Positions 23,378 to 35,035 of a DNA stretch of 64,000 nucleotides are shown here, one piece after another (the stretch's first letter is position 1; each line of letters opens with the position of its first letter). The stretch spans positions 12,958,001 to 13,022,000 of the forward strand of contig CM059625.1 of assembly GCA_030435675.1 (NCBI GenBank), read 5' to 3'. The notes beneath the pieces are model-generated. The model ran no database searches and was not told the DNA's origin. It saw only the letters and a program-made list of their open reading frames with translations. The position numbers were made by a program, and so were the translations under genes. The stretch comes from Steinernema hermaphroditum. Its lineage: Eukaryota > Nematoda > Chromadorea > Rhabditida > Steinernematidae.

Positions 23378-26147
23378 GAACTGTTACTGTAAGTAAAGTG
23401 GAAATCTCATAAATGTTTATACCACTCATGAATGTGTTCATATCATAAAAGACAAATCCAGCATTAAATCAACAGCACGAATCACCGATGTATCTTAGGA
23501 CACATGCCGTTGGTGCTGCGTACTCATAAATATAACCTAAATTCTAAGTGTCTATATAGACTATTGCATTGTTGACACCAGCAAACTCATCACGCGCAGT
23601 ATAAATTGTGGATTCTTATTTGCATTCATACAGCTTTCGGTAGATTGCTCTGTGACGACGCTTGACCAGACACTATCCGACATGCTCAATATGAGTTCCG
23701 TAGTTGCACTTATCGAAACCTGGCGATATAGCCGCATATGCAAAGGTATATCAAAATTTATTCTGCGGCTATAACTCGCAGACGCAGATGGACAAAACCC
23801 TTGAACCTCCAAATGGAAGACAACATGATGACAAAGCACAGAGCAGGTAAGCGAAACATACAGCTATTGAGTGTACATGAAGGATAAAACGGCTAAGCTA
23901 TGCTGTATATGTTGCATGCAAAAAGAGATGAAACGAGAAGAAAGACGATGGTGCCGCAACATACATTTACTTTTCATTTTGTAGTTTACCGTTGTTCTCG
24001 ATTTTAAGTTGGTACGTTTTTGTTTACTTGTGTGCTGACTATTTCTTGCTAAATGTAGGCCGCAAAGTTGAACGTTACGGGATAAATACCTTCAATGAAT
24101 CTATGTAATTACTAGCAATAAGCAATAAGTTCATAGATGATCCAACAAATCTAGGATACAGCTATACACGTACCCCTATTGTAAACGGCTCTATTTCAAC
24201 ATATTGGGCCATGGTTCTCAGGCCCATTAGGACCTCTAGGGATAACATGCAGAATCTTGAATGCGCGGGACGATCCAGCACAAAATTTTAAGAGATCTCG
24301 ATCTTGACCGAAAGCAGTTGATCTCAAAGTGGGAATCTAACACTACAAAGACGACATAGCAAAAAAGGTGCTGCCCACGACATGCGTTGACGTCACAGTC
24401 ATGAGGTGGACAGGGACGTTCGAAGGAAGCTGCATTTTACCTCCCTGTTCATCGCCTTCTACGTTTTGTGTTATTGTTTCGACGAGCTCTGAGGTCCACG
24501 ATTTTTTTTTTACACGATTTTTTACACGATTTATCTTCCCGAATCAACGGCTTACGCCGTGCAGGACGTCTCATAAATGCACAAAGAAGAACAAAGTCAC
24601 ACCGTAGCCGCTGATTTTCTTCTGGTTTCGGTGGAGCAGACGAATCCGAAGAGAATCCAGCGTTCCCATCAGTATGCGCGGGCGTCGAAGTCGTGAAGAG
24701 TTGATTCCGGAAGTGGCGCGGCGGCGGAGAACAGCGAACGGAACGGAGGGGCATCTTCGGTTCGGCTGGCGGCGCGGACTTCGGAGTTGCAACGCTTCTT
24801 CGGCTTCTCTGGCGCGGGTAGAGTCGGGCGGTCATGACGAGCTTCTTGGCGAGACGGTGGAACTACGGCTCCCTGGTGTTCCAGGCCTTCTGGGAGCCGG
24901 GGCGATCATTGCGCCAACAGCGACGGCCGAGAACGACCGCTCACTTAACTCATTCGGCTCAGACAGCCTCAGAGAGAGAGCGAGTGGACGACCCGACCGA
25001 TCGCTGGGGGCACAAATGAAAGACCTGAGGTCTGAGGTCCACTGAAGATAAAATATGACTAATGGCAAACCTGCTTGGCGAACATGTTTCTAGGATGCTT
25101 CAACACCTCTAATTCTTGATCAATGGTTTCTCGGAGTTGTGACTTCCCGTGTAGAACATGTTTTTGAGAGCTGGTTTTGTATTTCTATCAAAAGACTGAA
25201 GTTTATCCCAAAAACGATCCATTTCAATTGCTTACATCTGGTGACAGTATAGCCAACACCATACCAGAACTTAAACTCATTAGGAAACGGTCTCACAATC
25301 AGATTTCGCTGAACTTTGTCCATTGTTTTCTGTCTCAAGAGCCTCGTAGGCCGAGAATGATTATTATTGAAATTTGAATTTCACTAGAAAGAATTGGAGA
25401 GATCTCAGCGGTCACAAGGCACCAAGCGGAACTACTGATCTAGATCTAGGTTTGATTGTATGAAATCGATGCTTCCCAAACTGACACTATTTGCTTCAGA
25501 GATACCGAGAGTGCGTGGAGTTCCTCCACAATCGATTATCTGAAAAGCAGTTCTTCTTCTTCTTCCAAGACGCCTGTAAAATCTCTCTCCAAGGCGTTTT
25601 AATCCATTTTGAGCATGTTTAAGTGGTACAACTGCTCAAAATATTTCCTGAATACATTTTCCATTGTTATGTCTCATCATTTTCTACAGGCCCAATGAGG
25701 CATTCGGTTTTAAGCTCCACAGAATGTGTCATGTTGAAATTTCACATCAAAGAATTCAAAGTTGTTCGATATGTAGGAAAGAGACGAATAGTAATCCAGT
25801 TACTTGTTTTACTGCGTCGTCCGCGTGGTCATCCGTTTGACCGCTCAAAGTTTGCACCCGTGGACTGAGTGGTCATTCGGTTGATGACAATGTAGAACTT
25901 GTTTGTCTAAGCCCGCTTCAAGATCATGAAAATCTTTTCGAACGTCGTCCCATTTCGGTTGCTCACCACCTTTTCCTTTCACTTAATCACCAGATTCAAA
26001 GTGAGTTCTTTATGTACAAGCATATTAATTAGGACTGACTTAAATTAACATTAATATTAATAATCTTCGTTATTACATCCATATTACGTTCGCACGATAT
26101 CTTTGGTTGCGAATTGGCGACTTTGGTATGTACAGTGCCGTTGGGCT
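23378..26147. other. Intergenic region, no supported gene
   Basis: The stretch is mostly AT-rich, with a GC-rich patch at about 24600-25040 in which several frames on both strands stay open (for example 24674-25045 + and 24449-24835 -). None has a recognisable domain. A small run of repeated ACACGATTTTTT units occurs near 24500-24530. I cannot assign a gene here. Confidence 0.4.
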
Positions 26148-26612
26148 TCAACCCCTGGCTGGGCATCCGATGCCGTTGCAGGTGAGCCAGATGCGGGCGA
26201 AGGGGCTTCCGACGTATGATCCTCCGGCGGTGGTGCCGCCTCCCAGGCTCAAGGGGTTGTACTGATAGTTGTAGTTCGATCCGTATCCGTTGTAGCCTAA
26301 AGACGCAGACGTACCCTCATCTGAACCCATCAGCATACCGTTGTATCCACCGTAGCTGTTGTAGTAGTTGTAGTTACCATATCCGTTGTTGTTGTAGTTA
26401 CGGTAAGGATTGTAGCTGTTGTAGTAATTGTAGTTTCCATAGCCGTTGTTCCCATAACTCGGATAGTTGTAATTGCTAAGGATTAGGGGTTAGCGCGATT
26501 GGTATATTTCTCTAGACGCTTACTAGTAGCCACCGTAGTTGGGACGATAGGCAGAGGTGAAGTGGAAGACGACGAAAAGAAGAATAAGAACAGCGGACAT
26601 GGTGGAGGCCAT
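26148..26612 (-). CDS. Small secreted Asn/Tyr/Gly-rich protein
   Basis: Two exons, 26612-26524 and 26475-26148, 138 residues. A clear signal peptide (MASTMSAVLILLFVVFHFTSA) is followed by repeats of the type NGYGNYNYYNSY and YNNNGYGNYNYYNSYGGYN, and ends with a short segment containing two Cys (LTCNGIGCPARG). YG-rich secreted proteins in nematodes include antimicrobial-type nlp/cnc peptides and cuticle or eggshell structural proteins. This one lacks the KR cleavage sites of the peptides and has Asn/Tyr instead of Gly/Trp, so a structural or matrix role is as likely. A TATA-like element lies at 26661-26670. Confidence 0.7.
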
Positions 26613-29600
26613 TGCTTCGACAGTTATGGAAAGTTTCTGAAATGCACAATTAACTCTTCTTAAATATAGGGCAACTGGCGCGCGTCATAAACAGTGCAAA
26701 AAACTGTTTCAGAGGAAGGCCGCCAACCAGTTAAGGTGAGATGTCATGGCTCAGTTTGGGAGTTGGAAAGAGGTGAAGCTTGGAAGGCGATGTTTCCCAA
26801 GCAGATGACTGAACCTGAGCTCGAGCTTCAGTTCTTATATAGGAAATCCTGTAAAAAATGGGGGCGTTCTCGGGAAAACAAAGGGGTTCAAAACGAATCC
26901 GCGGGTTGTCCTTGGGATGGCGCGTGCGTCGCGCGCGCACGTGAACCCTTGGATACATGCTCATCATCGGACGTTTTTCATGTCGCACAAGAACATGACC
27001 TCATCCCCTAATCGGACCAGACACACTTCTGCTGTCATGTCCTACGGGCGCAATTACCGTACCCATAGTAAGGTGGCCGCACGCACCCTCGGGGCACACG
27101 GTCTCGCCAAACACCGCGATGTCGTGGATTTGAAGTTGAAATAGTGTGCCCGAAGGAAGACGGACGGATAATTATGTAACGAATTAGTCCGAAGAAGATC
27201 CCCGATATCGGCATATCTGCAAAGACCATGCAGATTGCGTCGATTTGTTCCTTTTATAAGGAAGTGCATGGAATGAAATGTGCCTTGTGACACTGATAGG
27301 ATTAATAAGTGTTGCATCTGCATTGCGAAATACCTAAATTCCGATGATATTAGTGCATCTTTAAGGATTAAAAGGTCGTAAGGCAGACGAGGGAAATTAT
27401 CCCTGGAATGCAACATCTTGACCATTTCCAGAACATGTTTACGACAGATCCGTGATTCATTCAACCTCCGCAAACATAATAGCTTTTTGCGTCTTTTCTC
27501 AGAGTTTTGAGTCATCGAAGAAGAAAGAAATTTTCTAATTAAAACCATGTTCAACAACGTTGCGTTTCGATCGGTCAATCGACTGGTTACGGTAGGAGGT
27601 CATTCGCGACGCGCATTGTTTGCGTTTCCCAGGACGTCCCTTTTGTTGAAGTTTACAATTATGCAATCGTTGAACGATCACTGCCATTATCTGATTGTTT
27701 TTATCGTCGGATGTCGAAATTAGGGACAACTGGGTTAATTAGGATATCGTAAATCCGATGTTCATGCTCGTGGATCAGTGGTCAAGCTGCAAATGATTTC
27801 TGAGATGTTGTTCATCTGCACCAAATAAGCATTTTCATTGTATTCTACCATTATAATATGAGGACAGAAATGATAGCAATACCTTCATTCTCCTTTTAAA
27901 ACAGTCAACAATCTGTAAATGGCTCTAATGCTCCTCTTGGTCCTTTGGTAGTTCTCCTTCCTGAAAACGTGGCCCTTACAAGTGCAAAAGCCAAGATATC
28001 GTCATTCTAAGCAAGCTGCTGTGCTTGTCAAAAATATAACTTTATACATTGCTCAGGAACAGCCTAAAAAGAAATATTTCCTCAGATTCAGCTTGTTTTT
28101 TTAGGGCACTTTTCTAGTCAAAGGTTCCAGTCCCCTCTGTTTCCAGCATTGTTTCAGTCCCACTTATACTTGCACGTAAACTTTTTGGTCTTTTACGATT
28201 CCTTGTGGCGATTTCTAAAGGCTCCGTTTCTCCTCTGCGAGGAAGCAACCGTCGTAGAAGACATGCGGTGGCGACAATTCATAAGCAGATTAAAATTCTT
28301 GCACTCGTCTGCCGGAGATTCCGTTTGTGTCAAAGATCCATTCCCGCTATAATCCGGCGATGAGTCACGGATAAGTTTCAAGACAATTCGACCTTTTTTA
28401 ACTCTTCGCTGAGCTTTTTTACCTTTTTTCGGAAACCCTCCTCGTTTTTGTGGCATTGACCGGTCACCAGCAAGGAAAGTGAGAGCTCGCAGCGTATTGG
28501 ATAGTCCACGCGCCTTCTTCCGACGGCCCACCAAGAACAGCAGTCCAGGTTTTCGAAACTTTTGTTTTTTATGTGCTTCCTTGTCTATAGCCTCTCTGCT
28601 CATGCGAATCTCCGTCGTCGTGTTTGTCGCGCGTTTCACTGCTCCCGATCCAGAAAACTCTCCGTGCGCCCTTTAACCCGGTCGTCGGAAGTTTGCGACA
28701 CTTACCTGGCTTTCGGAAGAAGAATGCGCAACGTAACAAAAGTGAGAGTGGGAAATGGGAAATCGCCCGCAGGCGATTAACCCATTCGACTCACGATTCG
28801 CACAAAGCCACACGTTTTTTTAGAACTGAACGCCCTGATGTCTGCGAATCGGCAGCCCTGTCACTTACGCAAAAAGTTCTCAAAAAGGGGCAAAGTTAGA
28901 GTACAACGGAGTGCGCAATCATCGTCTCCGACAAAAGCAAAAGAAACTCCACTCGACCAAAGTGATGGTCAACGGACACGAACGAAACTTTCGCTTTTCT
29001 TCCCAATTTTCAACGCACTCCGAAATGTCTAGTGGACTAACATGTGCGGTTTCTTATGTCAACCGCCAGGTACCGTATCCTTTCACACAGCTACTGTCTG
29101 TGTATGTTTCATCCAGTGAATAATGCACAATTTTGTGAGTTCTGTAGTTAAGGTTGACTGACTCACTAAACTTCACCCCACGAATCGATGATCTTGTGAG
29201 CACCAAAAGATCCGAATGAGTGTGTCATTTTCAAGTGTATATATTAAACGTCTTGTTTTTGTTATCCGTATTTTGGCGAGAATACAAGCCAGAAATCACA
29301 GAAAGTTCAAGATCACAGAAAATTTCTGTTAGTTCAAAGTACCGTCTTCCTTTTAATCACCCGGAAAAGGAACTCGAGACAAATCGTTGGCGTGGTATTT
29401 AGCCGCTTGTATTTACTTTTCGTTATATCCTTCAAGCGATTTCGTCAACGGCACGACATATCCTTTTCACTCCTTCTGTGCTCGTGTTTCTGAGAAGTGC
29501 AATTCCCTTCACAGCATGCCGAACGACTGAATGTCTACTAGACTGTCCATTCAGATCCTTTTGGCGCACATCCATTTCCAGACAGGACTCGCTGCGGCAC

Positions 29601-30034
29601 GCAGAGTCCATTCAAATAACTCAAATTTATGGGATGGTCAGAAGAACCACATGTGCGTTTGTTTATCTCCTGCCCTTTCTCAACCTTTTTGCCCTTGTAG
29701 TAAAGCTACTCCCATAAATCTTGTATAGGAAATCTTTTCAGAATTCGAGGTCCAAGAGAACCTTTCATCATTCACAGAACTATAAAGAAAATCTCGGCTG
29801 TATTCGAGACGTCGTTCGAGAAATCGCATCCGACAAAAATCCAAACCGCATTGGTGAGTTGGTTTGGTTGTACAGAAGTGCGAATGGAACACTCCCTGTT
29901 AAGTATCTGCCACAACCGAATATTACGACAATGAAATCCAAATTTACCGACATATTACGACAACGCCAGGGAGAATCCAGTATCACAACAGACGACACAC
30001 TCTAATGAGCGGCTCAGCGAACGGCTAACACATT
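26613..30034. other. Long intergenic region with weak candidate frames only
   Basis: 3.4 kb. Apart from a basic minus-strand frame listed separately (28193-28639), I see two other frames I cannot support: 27054-27578 (-), 174 codons, and 29721-30005 (+), 94 codons ending just past the end of the G6PD gene. Neither has a recognised domain or clear splice partners. Confidence 0.4.
28193..28639 (-). CDS. Possible Lys/Arg-rich hypothetical protein
   Basis: Open frame of 148 codons, extremely basic in the first half (KKQKFRKPG, GRRKKARG, KRGGFPKKGKKAQRRVKKGR). Such composition occurs in nucleolar or ribosome-related proteins, but I recognise no family. The frame stays open upstream of the first Met (SGSGAVKRAT), so it could be the end of a larger exon. 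It may equally be a chance frame in a GC-richer patch. Confidence 0.2.
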   Translation of the reverse strand: MKRATNTTTEIRMSREAIDKEAHKKQKFRKPGLLFLVGRRKKARGLSNTLRALTFLAGDRSMPQKRGGFPKKGKKAQRRVKKGRIVLKLIRDSSPDYSGNGSLTQTESPADECKNFNLLMNCRHRMSSTTVASSQRRNGAFRNRHKES

Positions 30035-32065
30035 TTAAAGCTTGTTTGGAGGAGTCCACTTGTAAGTTCCAGTAAACACGAATCCATACTTCTTCATCAA
30101 CTGATCAGCTTCCTCGGGACCTCGGCTGAACACAAACATGAACGAGTAAACGCGTAAAATATGATCTTAATTACCTGCCAAAAAGATACTGTTTTGGACG
30201 AATCCGCTCTCCTTCTGTTTTCTTCAGAAGAGGTGTAAATATTTTCCACGCGCAATCAAGTTCATCAGTACGCACGAAATTGATCTGAGAGCCGTTTATG
30301 ACTTCGAGGAATAAGCGTTCATAAGCATCAGGCAGCCGAATTCCCTGAAGAACAAGCAATCAGTGTTGAAAAGTGTTTGACAATGCTAACCTTGTAACGA
30401 TCATTATACGTTAGATCCAGTTCGGTTTCAGCTACACCGAAATCCATTCCAGGAGCCTTTGTCATCATTTTCATGTATATCGCTTCATTCGGCTGCACTC
30501 GAATAACCAATTCGTTCCGTTTCAGTTCTCCCTTCTTGAAAATATCCCCTGGGACTTCTCGGAACTGTATGCGCACTTCAGCCTTACGTTCGTTCAATCC
30601 TATATTAAAATATTTAGCACTTTAAGCTCGCTTGGGAAACCTTTTCCACATCGTAAGAAGAAGGGCACCCCATCCCAGCGTTCGTTATTTATGTGCAGTA
30701 CTGCAAGAGCGTACGTCGGTGTGACCGAATCCTTAGGTACGTCTTTCTCGTCGAGATAGCCTGTTGTGGCTTCCGGATCTAAAATATTAATGTATCGCAT
30801 ACCTACGAAAACATAGATGAACATACGTGCTGAATCAGGATTCGCAATGTACTGTCCGAGAACTGCGTCTTCAAGACTGACAGGTGCAATGCTCTTTAAG
30901 ACTTTAACCTAAATGAAAACTCATGAACAATCGATGCAATTATTGAGCACCCTACCTTCTCATCTCTTATGTCTTCAGCATCCAAGCTGCATGGTTTTTC
31001 CATTGCAACAAGAGTCAAAATTTGCATCAGGTGATTCTGCATCACATCACGAATCATCCCGCTTTGGTCGAAGTACCCAGCGCGTCCTTGTGTCCCAAAA
31101 TCTTCTTTGAAAGAAATCATTACGGACGCCACGTTCTCGCGGCTCCATTTACCAAGCGTCAAACTATTGCCGAATCTAAAATCAGACCAAATAAAGCATG
31201 AAACAGCATCACACCTTACCGTAGTACCATAAGATTTTGGACCATTTCTTTACCAAGATAATGATCAATCCGGTATATTTGATCTTCCTTGAAAAGTCCA
31301 GCCAAGTGTTCAGACAGCTTAGCGGATGACTCAGTATCGTGGCCAAACGGTTTTTCAATGATCACACGACTCCACGAATTTCTACACATCTGTATAAGCC
31401 AAAAATAAAAACGGGAAACGTACCCCTTATTGTCCATGCAGTGCTTCTTTAAAAATGATGTAACAGGTTCAAAAACGGTAGGTGGTAGCGCTAGGTAAAA
31501 CAGGCGATTAGCCGGTTCTAAAGGGTACATGATTTCGGAAACATTTCCGTAGCGAATCTTACTCTGGTTTTCATCTTCAATTCCTTCAATAAGAGCGTTA
31601 AGATTTTCAAATCCTTCATCAGCATCGTACTGACCCTAGAAAGGAAAGACTCACTAATAAAGACACGAAATAACTAATTGTACCTGGAGATACACGCAGC
31701 GTTTCAGGAAAAGCTCATATTTCTCCACCTCCGAACTACGGACCTTGCAATTCTGCTCAATAAGAGTTCTTAACTTCGCCATATTCAGATCGGAGCGAGC
31801 ATATCCGACAAATTTTATGTTCGTTGGCAGCAATCCATCACGGAAAAGCCACCACAGCGTGGGAAAGATCTTCTTCTTCGCAAGGTCACCCTAAATTATA
31901 CGAATCATCGAAGTATAGTTGCACTGAACGTACGGAAGCACCAAACACTACAAAGACACATGGTTGTGATAGTTCCGAATCTTTCATAGATTCCTTGATG
32001 AACTTGATAAGTTCAGGAGACAACGGCCGAGACGCCGAATTTCTGCGATAGTCAATGTCTTTCAT
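30035..32065 (-). CDS. gspd-1: Glucose-6-phosphate 1-dehydrogenase
   Basis: Ten exons: 32065-31934, 31890-31684, 31635-31424, 31381-31220, 31175-30956, 30908-30827, 30778-30641, 30599-30391, 30344-30175, 30125-30035; 540 residues, phases consistent. The dinucleotide-binding motif GASGDLAKKK lies at 41-50, EKPFG at 193-197, and the active-site signature RIDHYLGKE at 221-229 contains the catalytic His and the substrate Lys. [19 protein letters not shown] and the C-terminal GYKW-type end ([12 protein letters not shown]) also match. The enzyme oxidises glucose 6-phosphate with NADP+ to 6-phosphogluconolactone, the first step of the pentose phosphate pathway, in the cytosol. An acceptor directly abuts the start codon, indicating a 5' exon or trans-splicing. 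Confidence 0.97.
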
Positions 32066-33130
32066 CTGAAATCCGAGAAGATTATCCGTGATATCAGCGC
32101 AAATCGCTAATCACGTGTAAACCGCACAAATATCCACGCGAATGAATTATATAACATTTAGCACAGACTGAACGATGAAGGACAGACAGCGAAGAATGTC
32201 AGATCTCTTGATAACACGCGTGTGCACCGCGTCAAACTGCAACGCTCTCTTGCAATAACTTAAATACTTTTCCATCGCCGATTGACAAAAGAAGAGTGAT
32301 TATAGAACGACGAAGAGCTTCTGTCATAATAGAGCACGCAACTTTCACATCACATATCCACAACTGGCACATTAGCTTAGCAAAGCAAATAAAAAAGAAG
32401 ACCTGCCATAGAGCGAATGAAGACACAAATTATTAACCTCACTTCTGCGCATTTTCAAACCTGCTCCTCACATTAGAAGAGAGATGTGAACTGTCTCCCG
32501 ACAATTGCACACTACTATAAGTTCATGTACGCTCTGTCGCAGCAACAAAAATAACAAGAGCACAAACTATAAACTACAGAATTACAGCAATTTCACTCCA
32601 CGAGAAACTCGGCAAATAGTGACTGCCGCCCAAATCTCACTGGATTCCCAAGACGAACAGCATGAACGTCATTTAAGACGAACACACTCGTAATTCGATA
32701 CATTAGCACACCGCTGTTCTATTGCCAAGCTTGTTGAGGAAAAAGCACAGCAAATGAGAGTAAACAAGTCATGACTGGTTGCCGTGGAAGAAAAACAACA
32801 ACGTGCCGCAACTAGATCGACTGTGCTCGACACACAGCGGCAAAGGCATCACATTGAAAGACTTTCACCGCAGAATATAAATAATTTATACCTGTGAAAG
32901 AACACACCACCTTATCACACTACTCCACACGCAACAGTTCCACCGATCCCGACACGAGGTTGTCAATAGAGCCACAAAGACACACCATAATCGCATGATC
33001 ACAAATAGTCAGCCCAGAATGCGCACAATAATCGTAGGCAATCGCTTTATTGAAGCATACTTAGCGAAAGGACACCAACCAATGGTAAAAAGCAGGATAA
33101 CAAACGGGAAAAAGTCAAAAACAAAAGAAA
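32066..33130. other. Intergenic region between G6PD and prefoldin 4, no supported gene
   Basis: About 1.1 kb of AT-rich sequence containing the G6PD promoter. The short frames on either strand carry no recognisable motif. Confidence 0.5.
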
Positions 33131-33616
33131 TCAGTCGTCGGAGTTCTCCAAGTTTATGTTGTCGCCGAACTTTTCGTAGAGAATCTCCTTCAGGTGGTTC
33201 ATTTCATTCTCATTTCTCTTGATCTGTTCGGTAAGTGTGGCAACTTCTTCTTCAAGAACATCCTTTTCCTTCTCGATCAGCGAATTGATTTCGTCCTATT
33301 CAACACACGTTTCACGTTTTAACAATTGCGATAACTCACGTTATGTTCATCGCAATGGATGAAACTGTTACCAATTTTGAATGGGACGCTCTTCAAGTCT
33401 TCGTCCGAAAGCAGTATCAGCTCATCTTCAGCATCAATCAGGTTTTGCAAAGTATTTGCGGTTTTCGACAACTGCGTCTAAACGATGAGCGGATTACCAT
33501 GTAGCGAGATTCATTAAGCAAACCTTTTTATCAGCAGTCTCCATATGCAAACAGGCAAAGCGATTGATCTCAGCTTGGTCCGCACTCGTAACAACGGTTT
33601 TCTTTGCCTTTGACAT
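33131..33616 (-). CDS. pfd-4: Prefoldin subunit 4
   Basis: Three exons: 33616-33524, 33477-33340, 33295-33131; 131 residues, matching the family length. Landmarks: an N-terminal helix with SADQAEINRFA, the central hairpin block LQNLIDAEDELILL followed by VPFKIGNSFIHC, and a C-terminal coiled coil ending YEKFGDNINLENSDD, which is the family's usual end. Prefoldin 4 is one of the beta-type subunits of the hexameric cytosolic chaperone that delivers nascent actin and tubulin to the CCT chaperonin. It lies on the same strand as the G6PD gene but 1.1 kb upstream, too far to claim an operon. Confidence 0.95.
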
Positions 33617-35035
33617 ATCTGAAAAAGACACACTGGCATTATTGGGTTTACATCGATAGAATTGTTTGTCAGCGAATAAAGAAGCACTTCTAAAATTAAG
33701 TTATTGTCCACTTGTTTCAATTTGTGCTCCTTTAGCAAATTCAGAAATATTCCTGGAGCACTATCGCAATTGTTTGAAAAAGCTCGCAGGCACGGATTCG
33801 ACCTCCACACAGTGTACATCAATAAGGAACTAGACGCACATGAGAAAGGTGTCGGCACAATTAATAGCGCACGGAAATCGGCAGAAAAGAACGGATTCGG
33901 ACATATTGTGGCAGAGTTCTTCAAAATTCAAGAATTACCATACGCAATTTTCAATTCGTGGTAGTCGTTGTGAGAGTCGCCACCAGCTATCAAATCATTT
34001 TCAAATTTCCCTGTTATACTCCGTTCAAAACTTTCGTTCTCAAGTCTCCCTTCGAGGTCTCCTTCGCAAAACGATGATCTCTGGACATGCAAAAGTTGCT
34101 TTTTTTGCAAAAGTTGCTGAATCCTGAGTCGTGTCTACAGTCCGTTCAAAAACCGCCTGGCACCGCTTCTCCTCTCAGACGACCGCTCTCCGGAGCTCAT
34201 CAGGCGTCTAGACTCATTTCTGTCTATCTTTGTTGTAGACGGTGAGCGACTAGACATTCGTAGACGTTGTCTAGACTAGTCGTAGACATTGACTGATCAA
34301 AATGAATACAGTGTACGATTTTTGCAAAAACGAGGCGAGACAAATAACAGACGAGACAGCGAAGATTCCATGAGCCAGGAGCAACAGCTTCCGAATGCCA
34401 TTGGAGCGAATCAGTGGTCTTCAGCGCCCTCAGGAATGAATTATCCGGCCGTCGCCGGTGACACACTGTAGTTCCTGAACTCCATTTGTTCAGAAATCGG
34501 CATAAGTTCCGTTTCCGATTTCCGTTCCGACTTCATTCATTTCGTTCAATGGTTTGTAGTGCGCAGAATTCTCGTATACTACTCCAAGCATAACATAAAT
34601 TTTATTGTTAGGCTGTTCCATGTACATGTAATAAGCAACTACGACGACAAAGGTCTACCAATCCTCGAACAACATTTTAAGAAAAAGAAATACGGCTTGT
34701 GACATTTATATCCACTTTATTTTTGTGCTTACTTGTCTATAGCTATACGATATAGTCCATAAGAGATTTGATGTTGTTTCTTTCTCATGTTGGGCGTGAG
34801 CACCAAACGATTTTTACGACATGACCGCATGATGTCGGCGGGACAGGGCTACGCATCACCTCCAATCACTCTGACTCTGACCCCTTTTAGATGACCTAAT
34901 TCATTAGAGTTCTTCTAAAGGCGGAGGTCGATATCATTTCTTTGCGTAACATATCCCGTTTTGATCCTATCGCGCTAAGTGTACGATCGTTTTTGCTCTC
35001 GCAAAGTGTTCGTTCAGTCGTAAGTCTTTGCAGGG
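33617..35035. other. Intergenic region with short repeats, no supported gene
   Basis: Divergent upstream region of the prefoldin 4 (-) and UDP-galactopyranose mutase (+) genes. It holds a 13-base direct repeat (TGCAAAAGTTGCT, near 34087-34121) and a cluster of GTAGAC/GTCTAGAC words at 34206-34289. Frames at 33704-33964 and 34289-34471 (+) have no recognised motif. Confidence 0.45.

Noticed and set aside
24449..25068. GC-rich patch with open frames in several phases on both strands
   Set aside because: All frames are low in recognisable structure and the open frames follow from high GC; no splice-consistent gene could be built.
27054..27578. 174-codon minus-strand open frame
   Set aside because: No recognisable motif, signal peptide or splice partners; the length is possible by chance in sequence of this composition.
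30035..33616. Possible operon of prefoldin 4 and G6PD (same strand)
   Set aside because: The gap of about 1.1 kb is much larger than typical nematode operon spacing, and I see no evidence of splice-leader type here.
33704..33964. 86-codon plus-strand frame next to prefoldin 4 (FEKARRHGFDLHTVYINKEL)
   Set aside because: No family recognised and no convincing exon partners; retained only as part of the intergenic note.
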